Origin: Chitinophaga varians
GTDB lineage: Bacteria; Bacteroidota; Bacteroidia; Chitinophagales; Chitinophagaceae
NCBI RefSeq assembly: GCF_012641275.1
Contig: NZ_JABAIA010000001.1
Location: 1,364,001-1,428,000, forward strand
Direction of reading: 5' to 3'
Length of the DNA: 64,000 nucleotides
Of this stretch, positions 36,122 to 45,976 are shown piece after piece. The notes under the pieces are model-generated. The model searched no databases. It had not been told where the DNA came from and saw nothing but the letters and a program-made list of their open reading frames with translations. Both the position numbers and the translations under genes were made by a program. The number at the start of each line of letters is the position of its first letter. The stretch's first letter is position 1.

Positions 36122-38140
36122 TTATTGAATGACGGTGACGTTGAATTTGGTACCAGCAGGTATAGTGTAATTTGCTGTTCCGGCATTGGTAAAGTATACC
36201 TTGATTTGCGTGCTGCTAATCACCCTCGCCCAGCCTATCGCTACCGCCGTTGTCGTACCACTTGTAGGATTAAGATCGATTGTAGGATTAATGATCACAT
36301 TAGCATCTGTACTCAGCGCAGGAACACCAGATGGCGCAGGAACAGTCACTACCAGTTGTTTTTGAAAGGCAACAGTACCGGTTATTGTAACCTGAAACTT
36401 ATACATCCCATTCAATACTGTCCCATTCTGTCCCAATTTAAAATCACCATTTACGTCCAGGGCAGCCTGTGGATTGCTGGTGTTGATCCCTAATTCCTTA
36501 TTGGTATTATCCCAGAAAAGGTTACCTGCATCCTGTGCTACTTCGGAAGTAGCGTCACTGGTACGATAACCAAACAGCAGGCCGCCGGGAGTAAAGGAGT
36601 TATCGCCGTAGGTTGTCACCATTTTGTACCATGGATTGGCAGGAGGGCCGGCATTTGCGCTCAACGGCTTCTGGCTGCCCTGCCATTCACGGATGGCCAT
36701 CGTGTTTTTATCAAAATAAAGATGAGTAGTGTAGCTGCCTGACCTGAAAGCCAGCACGCTCCAGGCAAATGCACTGGTACCGCCGGGGCCATATTGTACC
36801 GTGCCGGCGTTCACCGGATCTGACGGGGACGGGCCTTGCCAGATTTTCATACGATAACGTTCATCAGGGGCGTCAGCATTACGGATATCCCTGGTCGCCA
36901 GGGTACCGTAAGAAGCGCCACCAGTAATATCTTCAGCTGGGGTATACATTTGGGTGGTGGCGTTCCATTTCAATACATCGCCATCGTTGGGAGCGGTAGT
37001 AGCGACGGGGTTGTTCTGGATTTTATTAGCGTTCCAGATATTTTTGGCGCTGTCCACGCTGATCTGCCAGGACCTGTCGGCGGAGAGGTCCTGTTCTCCG
37101 GCGGCACCGAAGTTAATGACACCGGAGCCCGCCACCAGTTTTATTTTGCGGGTGAGATAGGCATGTTGTGTAACGATCACATCGCCGGCGGCATTCAGTG
37201 ACAGCACTTTAGTATTAGCGGCGCCGGGAGTAACAGCAGCCAGGCTGTTTAATGTAAGCTTGCCCATCAACAGTTGATTTCCCGACATTGTTGAGTTGCC
37301 GCCTACCTGCAGGTTCCCTCCTATACTTCCATCTCCACCGATATTAAATGTGGCGCCTGTTTGCAAAGCAGCATTGTTGTTGATGAAGTTGCCGGTAACC
37401 CCAGTTGGTGCTTTAGGTTCCCACTGTGTACCGTTGAACGTCAGTACCTGGTTGACAGTAGGCGCAGTAGTGGACACCGCTACAGACGACAATTTATTGG
37501 CGTTCCAGATAGCCGATCCATTGTCAGCGTCAATGGTAAAAGAAGGATTGGTGTTAAGGTTTTGGGTAGCCGTGGTAGTGGCTTTCATGCCAGTGCCGGC
37601 AGTCAGTGTGAGCTGAGTGGCTTTGGGCAGATAAAAGGATGCATAGTCACCTGCGACCGGAGCGATATTTCCCACAGCGTCGGGGGTGCGGGCGTTGAAA
37701 GTCAGCACACCGGTATTACTGATAACGCCGGCAGCACTGATATTGATACCATTACCGGCGGAGAAGGCGCTTCTTGCCCTGGCCTGCGTAAAATACAGGT
37801 TGGTAGTGCCTTCAGGGACGTTGTCCGTTGTGATGGACGAGAAGTCCGCCAGTTTTTTCCATGCTCCATTTGCTTTGATGTAAAGACATTTTTCTCCCGG
37901 GTCTGTTACATACACAAACATACCGTCGTTGGCGTTGAACAAAGCTCCGCCAGTGCTGATGGCACTTTTGGGCACCCTGTTCAGCAGCAGCCCCTGGTTG
38001 TCACTGTTGAGTTCCAGCAACGCTTCTTTTTTGATCAGTGTTGGCTGAAGCCCCAGTTTCATTTGTTGTGCAGTGGCCCGGGCAGAAAAAAGGAATCCCA
38101 GACCCAGTACGGGTAAATATCTTAAAACAGTCATCTTCAT
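36122..38140 (-). CDS. Exported repetitive surface protein
   Basis: 672 residues with a signal peptide (YLPVLGLGFLFSARATA). Residues 25-100 form a module also seen in the neighbour at 38233-39900: QPTLIKKEALLELNSDNQGL followed by GMFVYVTD and LYIKANGAWKKLA. The middle is a long run of Asn/Gly/Thr-rich beta segments (NIWNANKIQNNPVATTAPND, repeated form of IWNANKLSSVAVSTTAPT), a repeat of the sort found in fibre or adhesin proteins. Near the end is LGINTSNPQAALDVNGDFKL, a sequence pattern known from tail-fibre-like proteins. No catalytic motif is visible. It is unknown but probably structural. Confidence 0.65.
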   Translation of the reverse strand: MKMTVLRYLPVLGLGFLFSARATAQQMKLGLQPTLIKKEALLELNSDNQGLLLNRVPKSAISTGGALFNANDGMFVYVTDPGEKCLYIKANGAWKKLADFSSITTDNVPEGTTNLYFTQARARSAFSAGNGINISAAGVISNTGVLTFNARTPDAVGNIAPVAGDYASFYLPKATQLTLTAGTGMKATTTATQNLNTNPSFTIDADNGSAIWNANKLSSVAVSTTAPTVNQVLTFNGTQWEPKAPTGVTGNFINNNAALQTGATFNIGGDGSIGGNLQVGGNSTMSGNQLLMGKLTLNSLAAVTPGAANTKVLSLNAAGDVIVTQHAYLTRKIKLVAGSGVINFGAAGEQDLSADRSWQISVDSAKNIWNANKIQNNPVATTAPNDGDVLKWNATTQMYTPAEDITGGASYGTLATRDIRNADAPDERYRMKIWQGPSPSDPVNAGTVQYGPGGTSAFAWSVLAFRSGSYTTHLYFDKNTMAIREWQGSQKPLSANAGPPANPWYKMVTTYGDNSFTPGGLLFGYRTSDATSEVAQDAGNLFWDNTNKELGINTSNPQAALDVNGDFKLGQNGTVLNGMYKFQVTITGTVAFQKQLVVTVPAPSGVPALSTDANVIINPTIDLNPTSGTTTAVAIGWARVISSTQIKVYFTNAGTANYTIPAGTKFNVTVIQ

Positions 38141-38232
38141 AAATTAATTACATGGAAGTTGGCAGGACCGGCAAAAGGCAGATAACGGTCAGGACTATAC
38201 GTATATAAGCGTATACCCCTGACCGTTATTTC

Positions 38233-39900
38233 CTATTTTCTGATGATGAACCAGTTGGCTCCGTCAGATTGCAGGGTTACGAAAGTCCAGTCATTATAAA
38301 TAAAGTAGTCTGTACCGTCTTCGATGTGTTCAGCAGCGGAGGCTGTCAGGATTTGCAGGGAATTGGTCAATGTTCCGCCAATTTTTTTGATGGTAACGAT
38401 CCGTCCTTTTCTGGGACCTGCGGGGAGCAATGTTACAGTGAGATTGCCGCTGGTGCAGTTCATGAGGATGGTGTTATCATTATCCGTCATCACGTAACTA
38501 GCGTTCTGATTGGTGATGTTGAGCGACATAGAACCGGCTACCTGGAGGGTAGAGTTAGCAGTCGCTGTTGTATCGCCTACGATTACTTTCGTGCGAACAG
38601 CCATGTCATCGTTGAACTTTTTAGCACCTTTGAAAGTCTGACCGATATTGGTTACCAGACCTCTGTCGGCCACGAGGGAAGCAGAAGGAACGTGGAGGGT
38701 GAGCGTATTGGCAGCAGCGTCTTCAGCATAGTGTACATCCGGGCCGTCGGTACCGTTTGCAAATGTTCTGAAAGCAGCAGTAGGCAATGTCTTTTTAATT
38801 ACTTCACCGCCGGTTCCCAGCATCAGCACGTCCGTATTGGCGTCTGTACCGGTAGCTACGCTGCCGAGGGTTACTTTTCCTTTCAGTTCGGTGGTAGTGC
38901 CTACCTGTAAGGATTTACCGATTACCGCGTCATCTTTCAGGCTGGAAGTACCGTTAACGGTCAGGCCAGAGCTGATAGTGCCGCCATTTTCCACGGTGAT
39001 GCTGCCTTTGAAGGTTTTATTACCACCGATGTTCTGGGCAGTGGCTGTCAGCGCACCGGGATTGGTTTCGTCAGCTGCGTGGAGAGACAGGTATGGAGTA
39101 CCCAGCGCGTCCGGGCTGATGCTGAGGCCAGACCCTGTGGAAGTAGGATTGAAGGTACCTATTACCAAAGCTTTAGCAGCTTTGTCGAGGCGGTCCCAGT
39201 CAGCTTTGGAAAGGAGACCGACTGTTTTGGTACCGTCCTGAGTAGCGATTGTCAGTTTATGATCATTGCCGGTAGAGTTGAAGGCATAGTCTGTACCGCC
39301 GGCAGTGGAGAGTGTTTGGTTAGGACCAGTGAGACCATTGATAGAGTTGATCGCAGAGGTGAAGGCTGTCTCGCTGATTTTACGGGAAGATACTTTTCCG
39401 CTGGTTGGGTCTACCAACAGCACATCTACACCGGCAGTCACCACGTCCAGTTTTTTCAGGAAGGCATAACCGTTGTCGATGATCAGACCTTCTACGCCCT
39501 GGCCTTTTAATACCAATGGCACGCTGCCTGCGTTGGTACCGATGAAGTTACCGGCTACCGCGTCGTTACCGGTCAGTTTCCAGTTGGCTGTTGCGTCTTT
39601 ATCATTCGCCATTTTCTCCCAGGCACCGTTTCTTCTGATGTAGAGGCCTCTTTGGGTAACGTCAGTAGATTCGAGATAAACGATCATCCCATCCGGGGGA
39701 GTCAGTGCATCGATAGCAGTGAAAGAGGTCAGACGTGGAAGCAAGAGACCTTGTCTGTCAGATTCCAGTTCCAGTACGGAAGATTTGTTGATCTTGGTTG
39801 GCTGATTACCTACTTTAAGCTGAGCGTAGGTATCTGCTGCCAACAAGGTAAGGCTTCCCAGTAAAACACCGCGGAATGCGACTTGTAAAGATTTAGTCAT
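38233..39900 (-). CDS. Exported surface protein paralogous to its neighbour
   Basis: 555 residues. Signal peptide VLLGSLTLLAADTYA, then the shared module QPTKINKSSVLELESDRQGL, GMIVYLES, LYIRRNGAWEKMA. The body is Gly/Thr-rich with repeated segments such as SSLKDDAVIGKSLQVGTTTE. The C-terminus (LTVTLLPAGPRKGRIVTIKK, WTFVTLQSDGANWFIIRK) resembles the head or tip fold common to Bacteroidota fibre-like proteins. It begins the minus-strand series of three exported proteins and has a very AT-rich upstream region, likely containing its promoter. Confidence 0.65.
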   Translation of the reverse strand: MTKSLQVAFRGVLLGSLTLLAADTYAQLKVGNQPTKINKSSVLELESDRQGLLLPRLTSFTAIDALTPPDGMIVYLESTDVTQRGLYIRRNGAWEKMANDKDATANWKLTGNDAVAGNFIGTNAGSVPLVLKGQGVEGLIIDNGYAFLKKLDVVTAGVDVLLVDPTSGKVSSRKISETAFTSAINSINGLTGPNQTLSTAGGTDYAFNSTGNDHKLTIATQDGTKTVGLLSKADWDRLDKAAKALVIGTFNPTSTGSGLSISPDALGTPYLSLHAADETNPGALTATAQNIGGNKTFKGSITVENGGTISSGLTVNGTSSLKDDAVIGKSLQVGTTTELKGKVTLGSVATGTDANTDVLMLGTGGEVIKKTLPTAAFRTFANGTDGPDVHYAEDAAANTLTLHVPSASLVADRGLVTNIGQTFKGAKKFNDDMAVRTKVIVGDTTATANSTLQVAGSMSLNITNQNASYVMTDNDNTILMNCTSGNLTVTLLPAGPRKGRIVTIKKIGGTLTNSLQILTASAAEHIEDGTDYFIYNDWTFVTLQSDGANWFIIRK

Positions 39901-40334
39901 TGGTATAAGGATAAATAGTTAAAATGATCTTCCAGCAGGCCGCGCATGGGAGCGGACTTGATTATTTTATGTGTGTTCGGTTATAAGGAAGTCAGAATAA
40001 AGATATAGGCAATTTTATAATATGTATAAGAGTCTGATGTATATCTAATTCTCATACAAAAAATAATAGAGGTCAATATTATTTCATGTGACAAAGGTAT
40101 GTATTATGATTTTTTCAAAAATGACATTATTATGCTATATTTTATATTTTAATAATATTTTTTATACCTTCTTTTTGTGCGTGGCGAGGGCTTTGGCATC
40201 GATTCCAAAAGCCAGTGGGGACACGGGAAAGCGTGTATAGGCTGTTAACTTATCTTGAAAAAGAGGTGAGTTAACATTTTCATGTGAGAAAGGGGCGATT
40301 GCGGCAAGGGATTTCACAGTCTGTATCGGGGTCG
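39901..40334. other. AT-rich intergenic stretch upstream of the surface protein operon
   Basis: About 430 bp without a gene. The first 260 bp are strongly AT-rich (runs such as TTATATTTTAATAATATTTT) and probably hold the promoter for the surface protein genes. The purine-rich tract starts near the end of this stretch. Confidence 0.5.
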
Positions 40335-40625
40335 AGGGAACAGAATTGAGTAAAAACGGGGAAAATGAGGCAAAAAGGTGAAAAACGGAGCGAAGAGATA
40401 ACGAGGCAGGTAGATTTAGGAAGGCTAAATTGAAGAAAAAACAAGCAAATGAGACAAAAAAGAGAAAAACGGAGCAAAAGGTTGAAGTGAGGATGAGGAA
40501 GAAGGGATTGGAAAGATTTGGTGGGGCCAGGTATGAATGAGGATCAAAATTGAAGAAAAAGGCTAAAAAGGAGGCAAAAAGGAGAAAATGAGGCAAAGAG
40601 GTGGGAGAGGATGAGAGGTGATAGT
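40335..40625. repeat. Purine-rich imperfect repeat tract
   Basis: About 290 bp in which the plus strand is dominated by A and G. Partial copies of AAATGAGGCAAAAAGGTGAA occur near 40363, 40447 (AAATGAGACAAAAAAGAG) and 40568 (AAGGAGGCAAAAAGGAGA), and AAATTGAAGAAAAA occurs near 40429 and 40548. It is not a tandem array of exact units. The complementary strand has a low-complexity Phe/Leu/Pro/Ser frame, which I read as a by-product of the pyrimidine bias. Confidence 0.55.
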
Positions 40626-40700
40626 AAAAGGCTGGCTGATTTATGAATGGGATTGAGGGGGCATGCGGTGGGCACACAAGCATGGTTAATCACAAGGAAT

Positions 40701-40734
40701 AAAAAAACGGCCGCCTTTTACAGGCAGCCGTTTG
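40701..40734 (-). terminator. Intrinsic terminator after clpC
   Basis: A stem of AACGGCTGCCTG with a complementary GGCGGCCGTT (one mismatch or bulge) is followed on the minus strand by seven T, 25 bp past the clpC stop. Confidence 0.8.
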
Positions 40735-40759
40735 TAGATAATTATATGCGTTGTTTTAC

Positions 40760-43294
40760 TTACGCTTCAGATTTTTCTGATTTGCTTTTAGAAGAGTTGT
40801 TCTTCAGGGTGAACACCAGTTTCTGGTTTTCCTTGTCGAGGTCAGCGACGAGGATATCACCGTCATGGATGTTCATATTGAGGATTTCTTCTGCCAGCGG
40901 GTCTTCCAGGTATTTCTGGATGGCCCTGTGGAGTGGTCTTGCGCCGAACTGCTGGTCGTAGCCCTTGTCTGCCAGGAAGCCTTTTGCCTCGTCTGTCAGT
41001 TCCAGGCTGAAGCCCAGGTTATTGAGGCGTTTGAGCACGCTCTTCATGGTGATATCGATGATGGTATAGATGTGTTCTTTGCTCAGGGAGTTAAAGATGA
41101 TCACATCATCGATTCTGTTCAGGAATTCCGGAGAGAAAGTCCGTTTCAGTGCTTTTTCGATCACTGATTTGGTGTTTTCCTCTTCGCTCATTGCCTTGGC
41201 AGAGGTGGTGAAACCTACGCCGGCACCGAAGTCTTTCAACTGGCGGGCGCCGATGTTGGAGGTCATGATGATGAGGGTGTTTTTGAAGTCCACCTTACGG
41301 CCGAGGCCATCGGTGAGGATACCGTCATCAAGTACCTGCAACAGGAGGTTATAGATATCCGGGTGTGCTTTTTCGATTTCATCGAGCAGGATCACGGAGT
41401 AAGGTTTGCGGCGTACTTTTTCAGTCAGCTGACCACCTTCTTCGTAACCTACATATCCCGGAGGCGCGCCAATGAGGCGGCTTACAGAGAATTTCTCCAT
41501 GTATTCGCTCATATCGATACGGATGAGGGCTTCATCGGAGTCGAACATGTAGCGGGCCAGGGATTTGGCCAGTTCGGTTTTACCTACGCCGGTTGGGCCG
41601 AGGAAGATAAAGGTACCGATTGGTTTTTTCGGGTCTTTCAGGCCTACGCGGTTACGCTGGATGGCTTTAGTGACTTTGCTGATAGCATCGTCTTGTCCCA
41701 CCACGGCGCCTTTGAGGTCTTCGCCCATGCGGCGGAGTTTCTCAGTTTCGGCCTGTACCATCCTTTTAACAGGGATGCCGGTCATCATGCTCACTACTTC
41801 CGCGATGGCTTCTTCATCGATCGGGTAGCGTTTATGCTTCACTTCTTCTTCCCACATGGCTTTAGCGCGTTCCAGGTCTTCACCCAGTTTCTTTTCAGTA
41901 TCGCGCAGTGCAGCGGCTTCTTCGAAGCGTTGGCTTTTAACGACTTTATTTTTCTCCTGTTTGATATCTTCTATCTGTTTTTCCAGATCGAGGATATTTT
42001 GCGGCACATTGATGTTTTTCAGGTGAACGCGGGCGCCGACTTCATCGAGCACGTCGATGGCCTTATCGGGCAGCAGACGGTCGGTCATGTAGCGGTCGCT
42101 CAGTTTCACGCAGGCATCGATAGCAGCGTCGGAGTAGCTCACGTTATGGTATTCTTCATAACGGGGCTTGATGTTGTTGAGGATCTGTATGGTTTCGTCC
42201 ACGCTGGGTGGTTCTACCATTACTTTCTGGAAACGGCGGTCCAGTGCGCCGTCTTTTTCGATATACATGCGGTATTCGTCCAGGGTGGAAGCGCCGATGC
42301 ATTGGAGCTCGCCTCTTGCGAGGGCGGGCTTAAAGATGTTGGAGGCGTCCAGTGAGCCGGAAGCGCCGCCGGCGCCTACGATGGTATGAATTTCATCGAT
42401 GAACAGGATCACGTCCCTGTTCTTTTCGAGTTCGTTCATGATAGCTTTCATCCTTTCCTCGAACTGGCCACGGTATTTGGTACCGGCTACCAGAGCAGCG
42501 AGGTCGAGGCTTACCACGCGTTTGTCGAACAGTACGCGGGACACTTTACGCTGCACGATGCGCAGTGCGAGGCCTTCCACGATGGCTGTTTTACCCACGC
42601 CGGGTTCACCGATCAGGATGGGGTTGTTCTTTTTACGGCGGGACAGGATCTGTGACACACGTTCAATTTCCTGTTCGCGGCCAACTATCGGGTCCAGGCT
42701 GCCGCTTTCAGCGAGCTTGGTGATGTCCCGGCCAAAGTTATCCAGTACGGGTGTTTTGGATTTGGTGTTGGTCTGTTTCGCTTTCGATGCAAAACTCTTC
42801 CGTTCGTCTTCAAACTCCTCTTCACCCGGATCATCGAATTCGGATTTAGGGTCGGCAGATTTTACAAAGCCCAGTTCGTTTTTAAAAGTATCGTAATCCA
42901 CGTCAAATTGTTGTAAGATTTGAGTACAAACGTTTTCCTTGTTCTTGAGTATGGAAAGCATGAGGTGTTCGGTTTCCACGGTGGCGCTTTTCAGCGCTTT
43001 CGCTTCCAGTACCGTTACCCGGATGACTTTCTCAGCCTGTCTGGTGAGGGGTAGACTGTTAATATTGGCAATATTTTTTCCAGTCTTATCTTTAACAGCT
43101 AATTCTACTTCTTTACGTAATTCGTATAGGTCTACGTTTAAAGCCTGCAGAATCTTTACGGCCGTGCCTTCGCCTTCCCGGATAATACCTAACAGCAGGT
43201 GTTCAGTACCGATGAAATCATTCCCCAGGCGTAAAGCTTCCTCTCTGCTGAACGAAATGATCTCCTTAACTTGCGGTGAAAAATTCTGGTCCAT
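40760..43294 (-). CDS. clpC: ATP-dependent Clp protease ATP-binding subunit ClpC
   Basis: 844 residues, a Hsp100 AAA+ unfoldase that feeds ClpP. The N-terminal Clp_N repeats are at about 1-150 ([35 protein letters not shown]). First AAA+ domain: Walker [14 protein letters not shown], Walker [18 protein letters not shown]-like middle region ([18 protein letters not shown]) follows. Second AAA+ domain: Walker [14 protein letters not shown] and [13 protein letters not shown]. The C-terminal domain has the ClpP-loop region. The middle UVR segment and length favour ClpC over ClpB. It stands alone, with no mcsAB or ctsR beside it. Confidence 0.95.
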   Translation of the reverse strand: MDQNFSPQVKEIISFSREEALRLGNDFIGTEHLLLGIIREGEGTAVKILQALNVDLYELRKEVELAVKDKTGKNIANINSLPLTRQAEKVIRVTVLEAKALKSATVETEHLMLSILKNKENVCTQILQQFDVDYDTFKNELGFVKSADPKSEFDDPGEEEFEDERKSFASKAKQTNTKSKTPVLDNFGRDITKLAESGSLDPIVGREQEIERVSQILSRRKKNNPILIGEPGVGKTAIVEGLALRIVQRKVSRVLFDKRVVSLDLAALVAGTKYRGQFEERMKAIMNELEKNRDVILFIDEIHTIVGAGGASGSLDASNIFKPALARGELQCIGASTLDEYRMYIEKDGALDRRFQKVMVEPPSVDETIQILNNIKPRYEEYHNVSYSDAAIDACVKLSDRYMTDRLLPDKAIDVLDEVGARVHLKNINVPQNILDLEKQIEDIKQEKNKVVKSQRFEEAAALRDTEKKLGEDLERAKAMWEEEVKHKRYPIDEEAIAEVVSMMTGIPVKRMVQAETEKLRRMGEDLKGAVVGQDDAISKVTKAIQRNRVGLKDPKKPIGTFIFLGPTGVGKTELAKSLARYMFDSDEALIRIDMSEYMEKFSVSRLIGAPPGYVGYEEGGQLTEKVRRKPYSVILLDEIEKAHPDIYNLLLQVLDDGILTDGLGRKVDFKNTLIIMTSNIGARQLKDFGAGVGFTTSAKAMSEEENTKSVIEKALKRTFSPEFLNRIDDVIIFNSLSKEHIYTIIDITMKSVLKRLNNLGFSLELTDEAKGFLADKGYDQQFGARPLHRAIQKYLEDPLAEEILNMNIHDGDILVADLDKENQKLVFTLKNNSSKSKSEKSEA

Positions 43295-43598
43295 TGTGAG
43301 AATATTAAATGATCAAAAACCCTTACGGGGGCTTGCTTATACAATAATAACGAATAATTCTGAACTTAGATTATCACGCTATTTACTTTAGATGAAGTTA
43401 TTCCTTTTTTGAACTCAAACAACTTACACTTTAATAGTATAAGATTTATTTTTGTGTTGAAAGCGGGATAGCGTCAAAATTATTTACGAGGAAAAAGCGG
43501 CTTTTGTTTTTGATCTCCTTTTTATTTTAGTTTTTATAGGCTGGGTTTCCCTCTTTAAATTGATTTTTTAACTAAATGTATAAAACAACGTCCAACGC
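43295..43598. other. Divergent intergenic region clpC - STAS gene
   Basis: 304 bp with T-rich stretches and no gene. It must contain promoters for both divergent genes, but I see no box that fits both positions of the consensus. Confidence 0.45.
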
Positions 43599-43973
43599 AT
43601 GAAATTCAAAATTGATACCAAAGAAAAAATTGTTGTTTTTTGTCCTGAAGAACCTGCTTTGGATGCTAATTTGTCAGCCGATCTGATTTCCACGCTGGAT
43701 TCCCTGCCGGAGCTGGAGACCCGCAATCTTATACTGGACCTGACATTGGTCGAAAAAAACGACCTTGCGGGCATGCAAGCCATTTTAACAGTATACCAAA
43801 ACATGTATGACAAAGGCCGTTCCTGTGCGCTTACCGGCGTTAACAGTGCTTTAACAAAAGAACTGAAAGCCGAGGGTGGTGATATGCTGAATATTGCTCC
43901 CACGATGGCTGAAGCCATCGACCTGGTGATGATGGAAGAACTGGAGAGAGAGCTCCTGAACGGACTGGATTGA
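43599..43973 (+). CDS. STAS-domain protein (anti-sigma-factor-antagonist fold)
   Basis: 124 residues with a STAS-like pattern: KFKIDTKEKIVVFCPEEPAL, ISTLDSLPELETRNLILDLT, then LAGMQAILTVYQNMYDKGRS and a C-terminal helix. In phosphorylatable antagonists the segment LDLSGVxxIDSSG carries a Ser or Thr; here it reads LVEKNDLAGMQ, with no Ser or Thr at that position. It may thus work as a constitutive or protein-protein partner. The stop overlaps nothing, and an RNase Z gene begins 78 bp later, so the two may be transcribed together. Confidence 0.75.
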   Translation: MKFKIDTKEKIVVFCPEEPALDANLSADLISTLDSLPELETRNLILDLTLVEKNDLAGMQAILTVYQNMYDKGRSCALTGVNSALTKELKAEGGDMLNIAPTMAEAIDLVMMEELERELLNGLD

Positions 43974-44050
43974 TAAAAAGCGGCCCTGTTTCCGCCTGTA
44001 GCCGTCAAAAATGGTTAGGGCCAGAAGCAGGCAGCGAAACGTTTCACAAT

Positions 44051-44959
44051 ATGTTTGCAGTAACAATATTAGGTAATAACTCTGCTATCCCCACGCTGGA
44101 CAGGCACCCCACCGCACAGATCGTTACCTGTGATGAACAGTTGCTGCTGGTGGATTGTGGCGAAGGCACCCAGCTTCGCATCGCACAATACCGCATCAAA
44201 CGCAGCAAAATCAGGTATATTTTCATCAGTCACCTGCATGGCGATCACTATTTCGGGCTGATTGGCCTGTTGAACACCCTGAACCTGATGGGGCGGACAG
44301 AGCCCCTCAGCGTATATGCGCCACCGGAGCTGGAACCTATTATCCAGCTGCAGCTGGATTGCTCCGGCACACAGTTGCATTATGAGTTGTCTTTTGTGCC
44401 GCTGCAACCGGGTTACAGCGGTATCATCCTGGAAGACAAAGAACTGACTGTCAGCTGTTTTCCCACACAGCACCGGATTTCCTGTTTCGGTTTTTCTTTT
44501 ACCATGCAGAAAAAGAAACGGAAGCTGATCCCTGAGCAGGCCAAGGCTTACGAGATACCTGCCGCCTATTATGGAAAACTACAGGAAGGCGCAGATTACA
44601 CGCGAAAAGACGGCACCGTTGTCAAAAACGACTGGGTGACGTTGCCACCTGTTAAAGGCAAGCGGTATGTATACTGCGCCGACACTATATACGATCCCGA
44701 ACTTCTCCCCTGGCTGAGAGAGGCAGACCTGGTGTATCATGAAACCACTTATCTGCATGACCTGGAGACCCGTGCAGCGGAGCGTTACCACAGCACCACC
44801 GTGCAGGCCGCCTCCCTTGCCGCTGCAGCGGATGCCAAAAGGCTGCTGATAGGGCATTTTTCTTCAAAATACACCGATTTGCAGCCTTTCCTTGAAGAAA
44901 CGAGGCCTGTATTTGCGGCCACGGATATTGCCGAAGAAGGCGTTACTTACTACGTATAA
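44051..44959 (+). CDS. rnz: Ribonuclease Z
   Basis: 302 residues from the ATG at 44051. A metallo-beta-lactamase-fold endonuclease that trims tRNA 3' ends. It begins MFAVTILGNNSAIPTLDRHP and has the zinc motif H61-L-H63-G-D65-H66 in SHLHGDHYFG. Further ligands lie in QHRISCFGFSF, YVYCADTIYDPE and LIGHFSSKYTDL, and the AxDT/HE-type segment is YHETTYLHDLE. The in-frame region upstream of this ATG looks unlike the family. tRNAs without encoded CCA, as seen at 47.1 kb, are the usual substrates. Confidence 0.92.
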   Translation: MFAVTILGNNSAIPTLDRHPTAQIVTCDEQLLLVDCGEGTQLRIAQYRIKRSKIRYIFISHLHGDHYFGLIGLLNTLNLMGRTEPLSVYAPPELEPIIQLQLDCSGTQLHYELSFVPLQPGYSGIILEDKELTVSCFPTQHRISCFGFSFTMQKKKRKLIPEQAKAYEIPAAYYGKLQEGADYTRKDGTVVKNDWVTLPPVKGKRYVYCADTIYDPELLPWLREADLVYHETTYLHDLETRAAERYHSTTVQAASLAAAADAKRLLIGHFSSKYTDLQPFLEETRPVFAATDIAEEGVTYYV

Positions 44960-44960
44960 C

Positions 44961-44998
44961 AGAAAAAAGGCGAAGGAAATTCCTTCGCCTTTTTTCTG
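44961..44998. terminator. Bidirectional terminator between rnz and dapA
   Basis: A nearly perfect stem AGAAAAAAGGCGAAGGAA against its complement TTCCTTCGCCTTTTTTCT (44961-44998) with a two-base loop. A-rich on one side and T-rich on the other, it serves both convergent genes. Confidence 0.9.
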
Positions 44999-45019
44999 TT
45001 TAAATATTTCGATCCCTGT

Positions 45020-45895
45020 TTAGTATTGTTTCAGGTATTCACCAATCTGACGATAAAGCGCGTCAGTAGCGGGAACTACCGGCAGTCTGAAATAATTGCC
45101 GATAATACCGGCATGGCTCAGGAAAGCCTTGATGCCTGCAGGATTGTTTTCGGAGAACATCAGGTCAAAGCCCTGCATCATCTTGTAGTGCAGTGCGCGG
45201 GCAGCGGGGAAGTTATTCTCCAGTGCTGTTTTTACCAATGCTGAGAAGTCTTTCGCGAAATAGTTGGCCGCAACGGAGATAACACCGTCCATGCCACAAC
45301 CCAGCTGGGCCAGCGCCAGGGCGTCGTCACCGCTGATCACGAGGAAATCTTTCGGTTTATCGCGGATGATCTGCATGCACTGCTGCATATCGCCGGACGC
45401 TTCTTTCATGGCCACAATATTTTCCACTTCCTGCGCGAGGCGGAGTGTGGTTTCCGCAGTCATGTTGCGACCGGTACGGCCGGGCACATTATAGAGGATA
45501 ATGGGCTTGGGAGAAGCAGCAGCGATGGTTTTATAGTGCAGGTAGATACCTTCCTGTGTAGGTTTGCTGTAGTAAGGCGCTACGCTGAGGATAGCGGCAG
45601 CCTCGTCCAGCGGGCATTTTTCCAGTCTTTTTACCACATCACGGGTATTATAATCGCCGATGCCGACCACTACCGGCACCCGCTTCGACACCTTTTCGAA
45701 AGTGAATTTCATCAAATCCAGCTTTTCATCTGCAGAAAGCGTGGGCGTTTCGCCGGTGGTACCTAATGTTACCACATAGTCTACGCCACCCTCAATTACA
45801 TAGTTGATGAGGTTTTCCAAAGCATTCCAGTCTATGCTTTCATCTGCTTTAAAGGGTGTTACTAAAGCCACCCCGGTGCCTTTTAACTGTTCCAT
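45020..45895 (-). CDS. dapA: 4-Hydroxy-tetrahydrodipicolinate synthase
   Basis: First committed enzyme of the lysine/diaminopimelate branch, condensing pyruvate with aspartate semialdehyde. 291 residues with the TIM-barrel signatures: GTGVALVTPFKADESIDW, VTLGTTGETPTLS, PIILYNVPGRTGRNMTAE, and the Schiff-base lysine in VAMKEASGDMQQ. Diaminopimelate is a peptidoglycan crosslink residue. It lies upstream of a terminator shared with rnz and downstream of the accA gene, but the pair accA-dapA is split by a terminator. Confidence 0.96.
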   Translation of the reverse strand: MEQLKGTGVALVTPFKADESIDWNALENLINYVIEGGVDYVVTLGTTGETPTLSADEKLDLMKFTFEKVSKRVPVVVGIGDYNTRDVVKRLEKCPLDEAAAILSVAPYYSKPTQEGIYLHYKTIAAASPKPIILYNVPGRTGRNMTAETTLRLAQEVENIVAMKEASGDMQQCMQIIRDKPKDFLVISGDDALALAQLGCGMDGVISVAANYFAKDFSALVKTALENNFPAARALHYKMMQGFDLMFSENNPAGIKAFLSHAGIIGNYFRLPVVPATDALYRQIGEYLKQY

Positions 45896-45910
45896 GTGTG
45901 TTTTTACGGG

Positions 45911-45956
45911 AAAAAATAAAAATTAGAATTCCGAAGGCCGAAATTCTAATTTTTTA
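45911..45956 (-). terminator. Terminator between accA and dapA
   Basis: Thirteen-base perfect arms AAAAATTAGAATT (45918-45930) and AATTCTAATTTTT (45942-45954), followed on the minus strand by a T-rich stretch. It follows accA by 20 bp. Confidence 0.8.
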
Positions 45957-45976
45957 TTGTGATCTCTAAATTTTTT

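Noticed and set aside
40162..40683. A long frame on the minus strand rich in Phe, Leu, Pro and Ser
   Set aside because: It coincides with the pyrimidine-rich strand of the repeat tract. Composition alone keeps stops rare, there is no signal peptide or domain, and the start lies in unrelated sequence.
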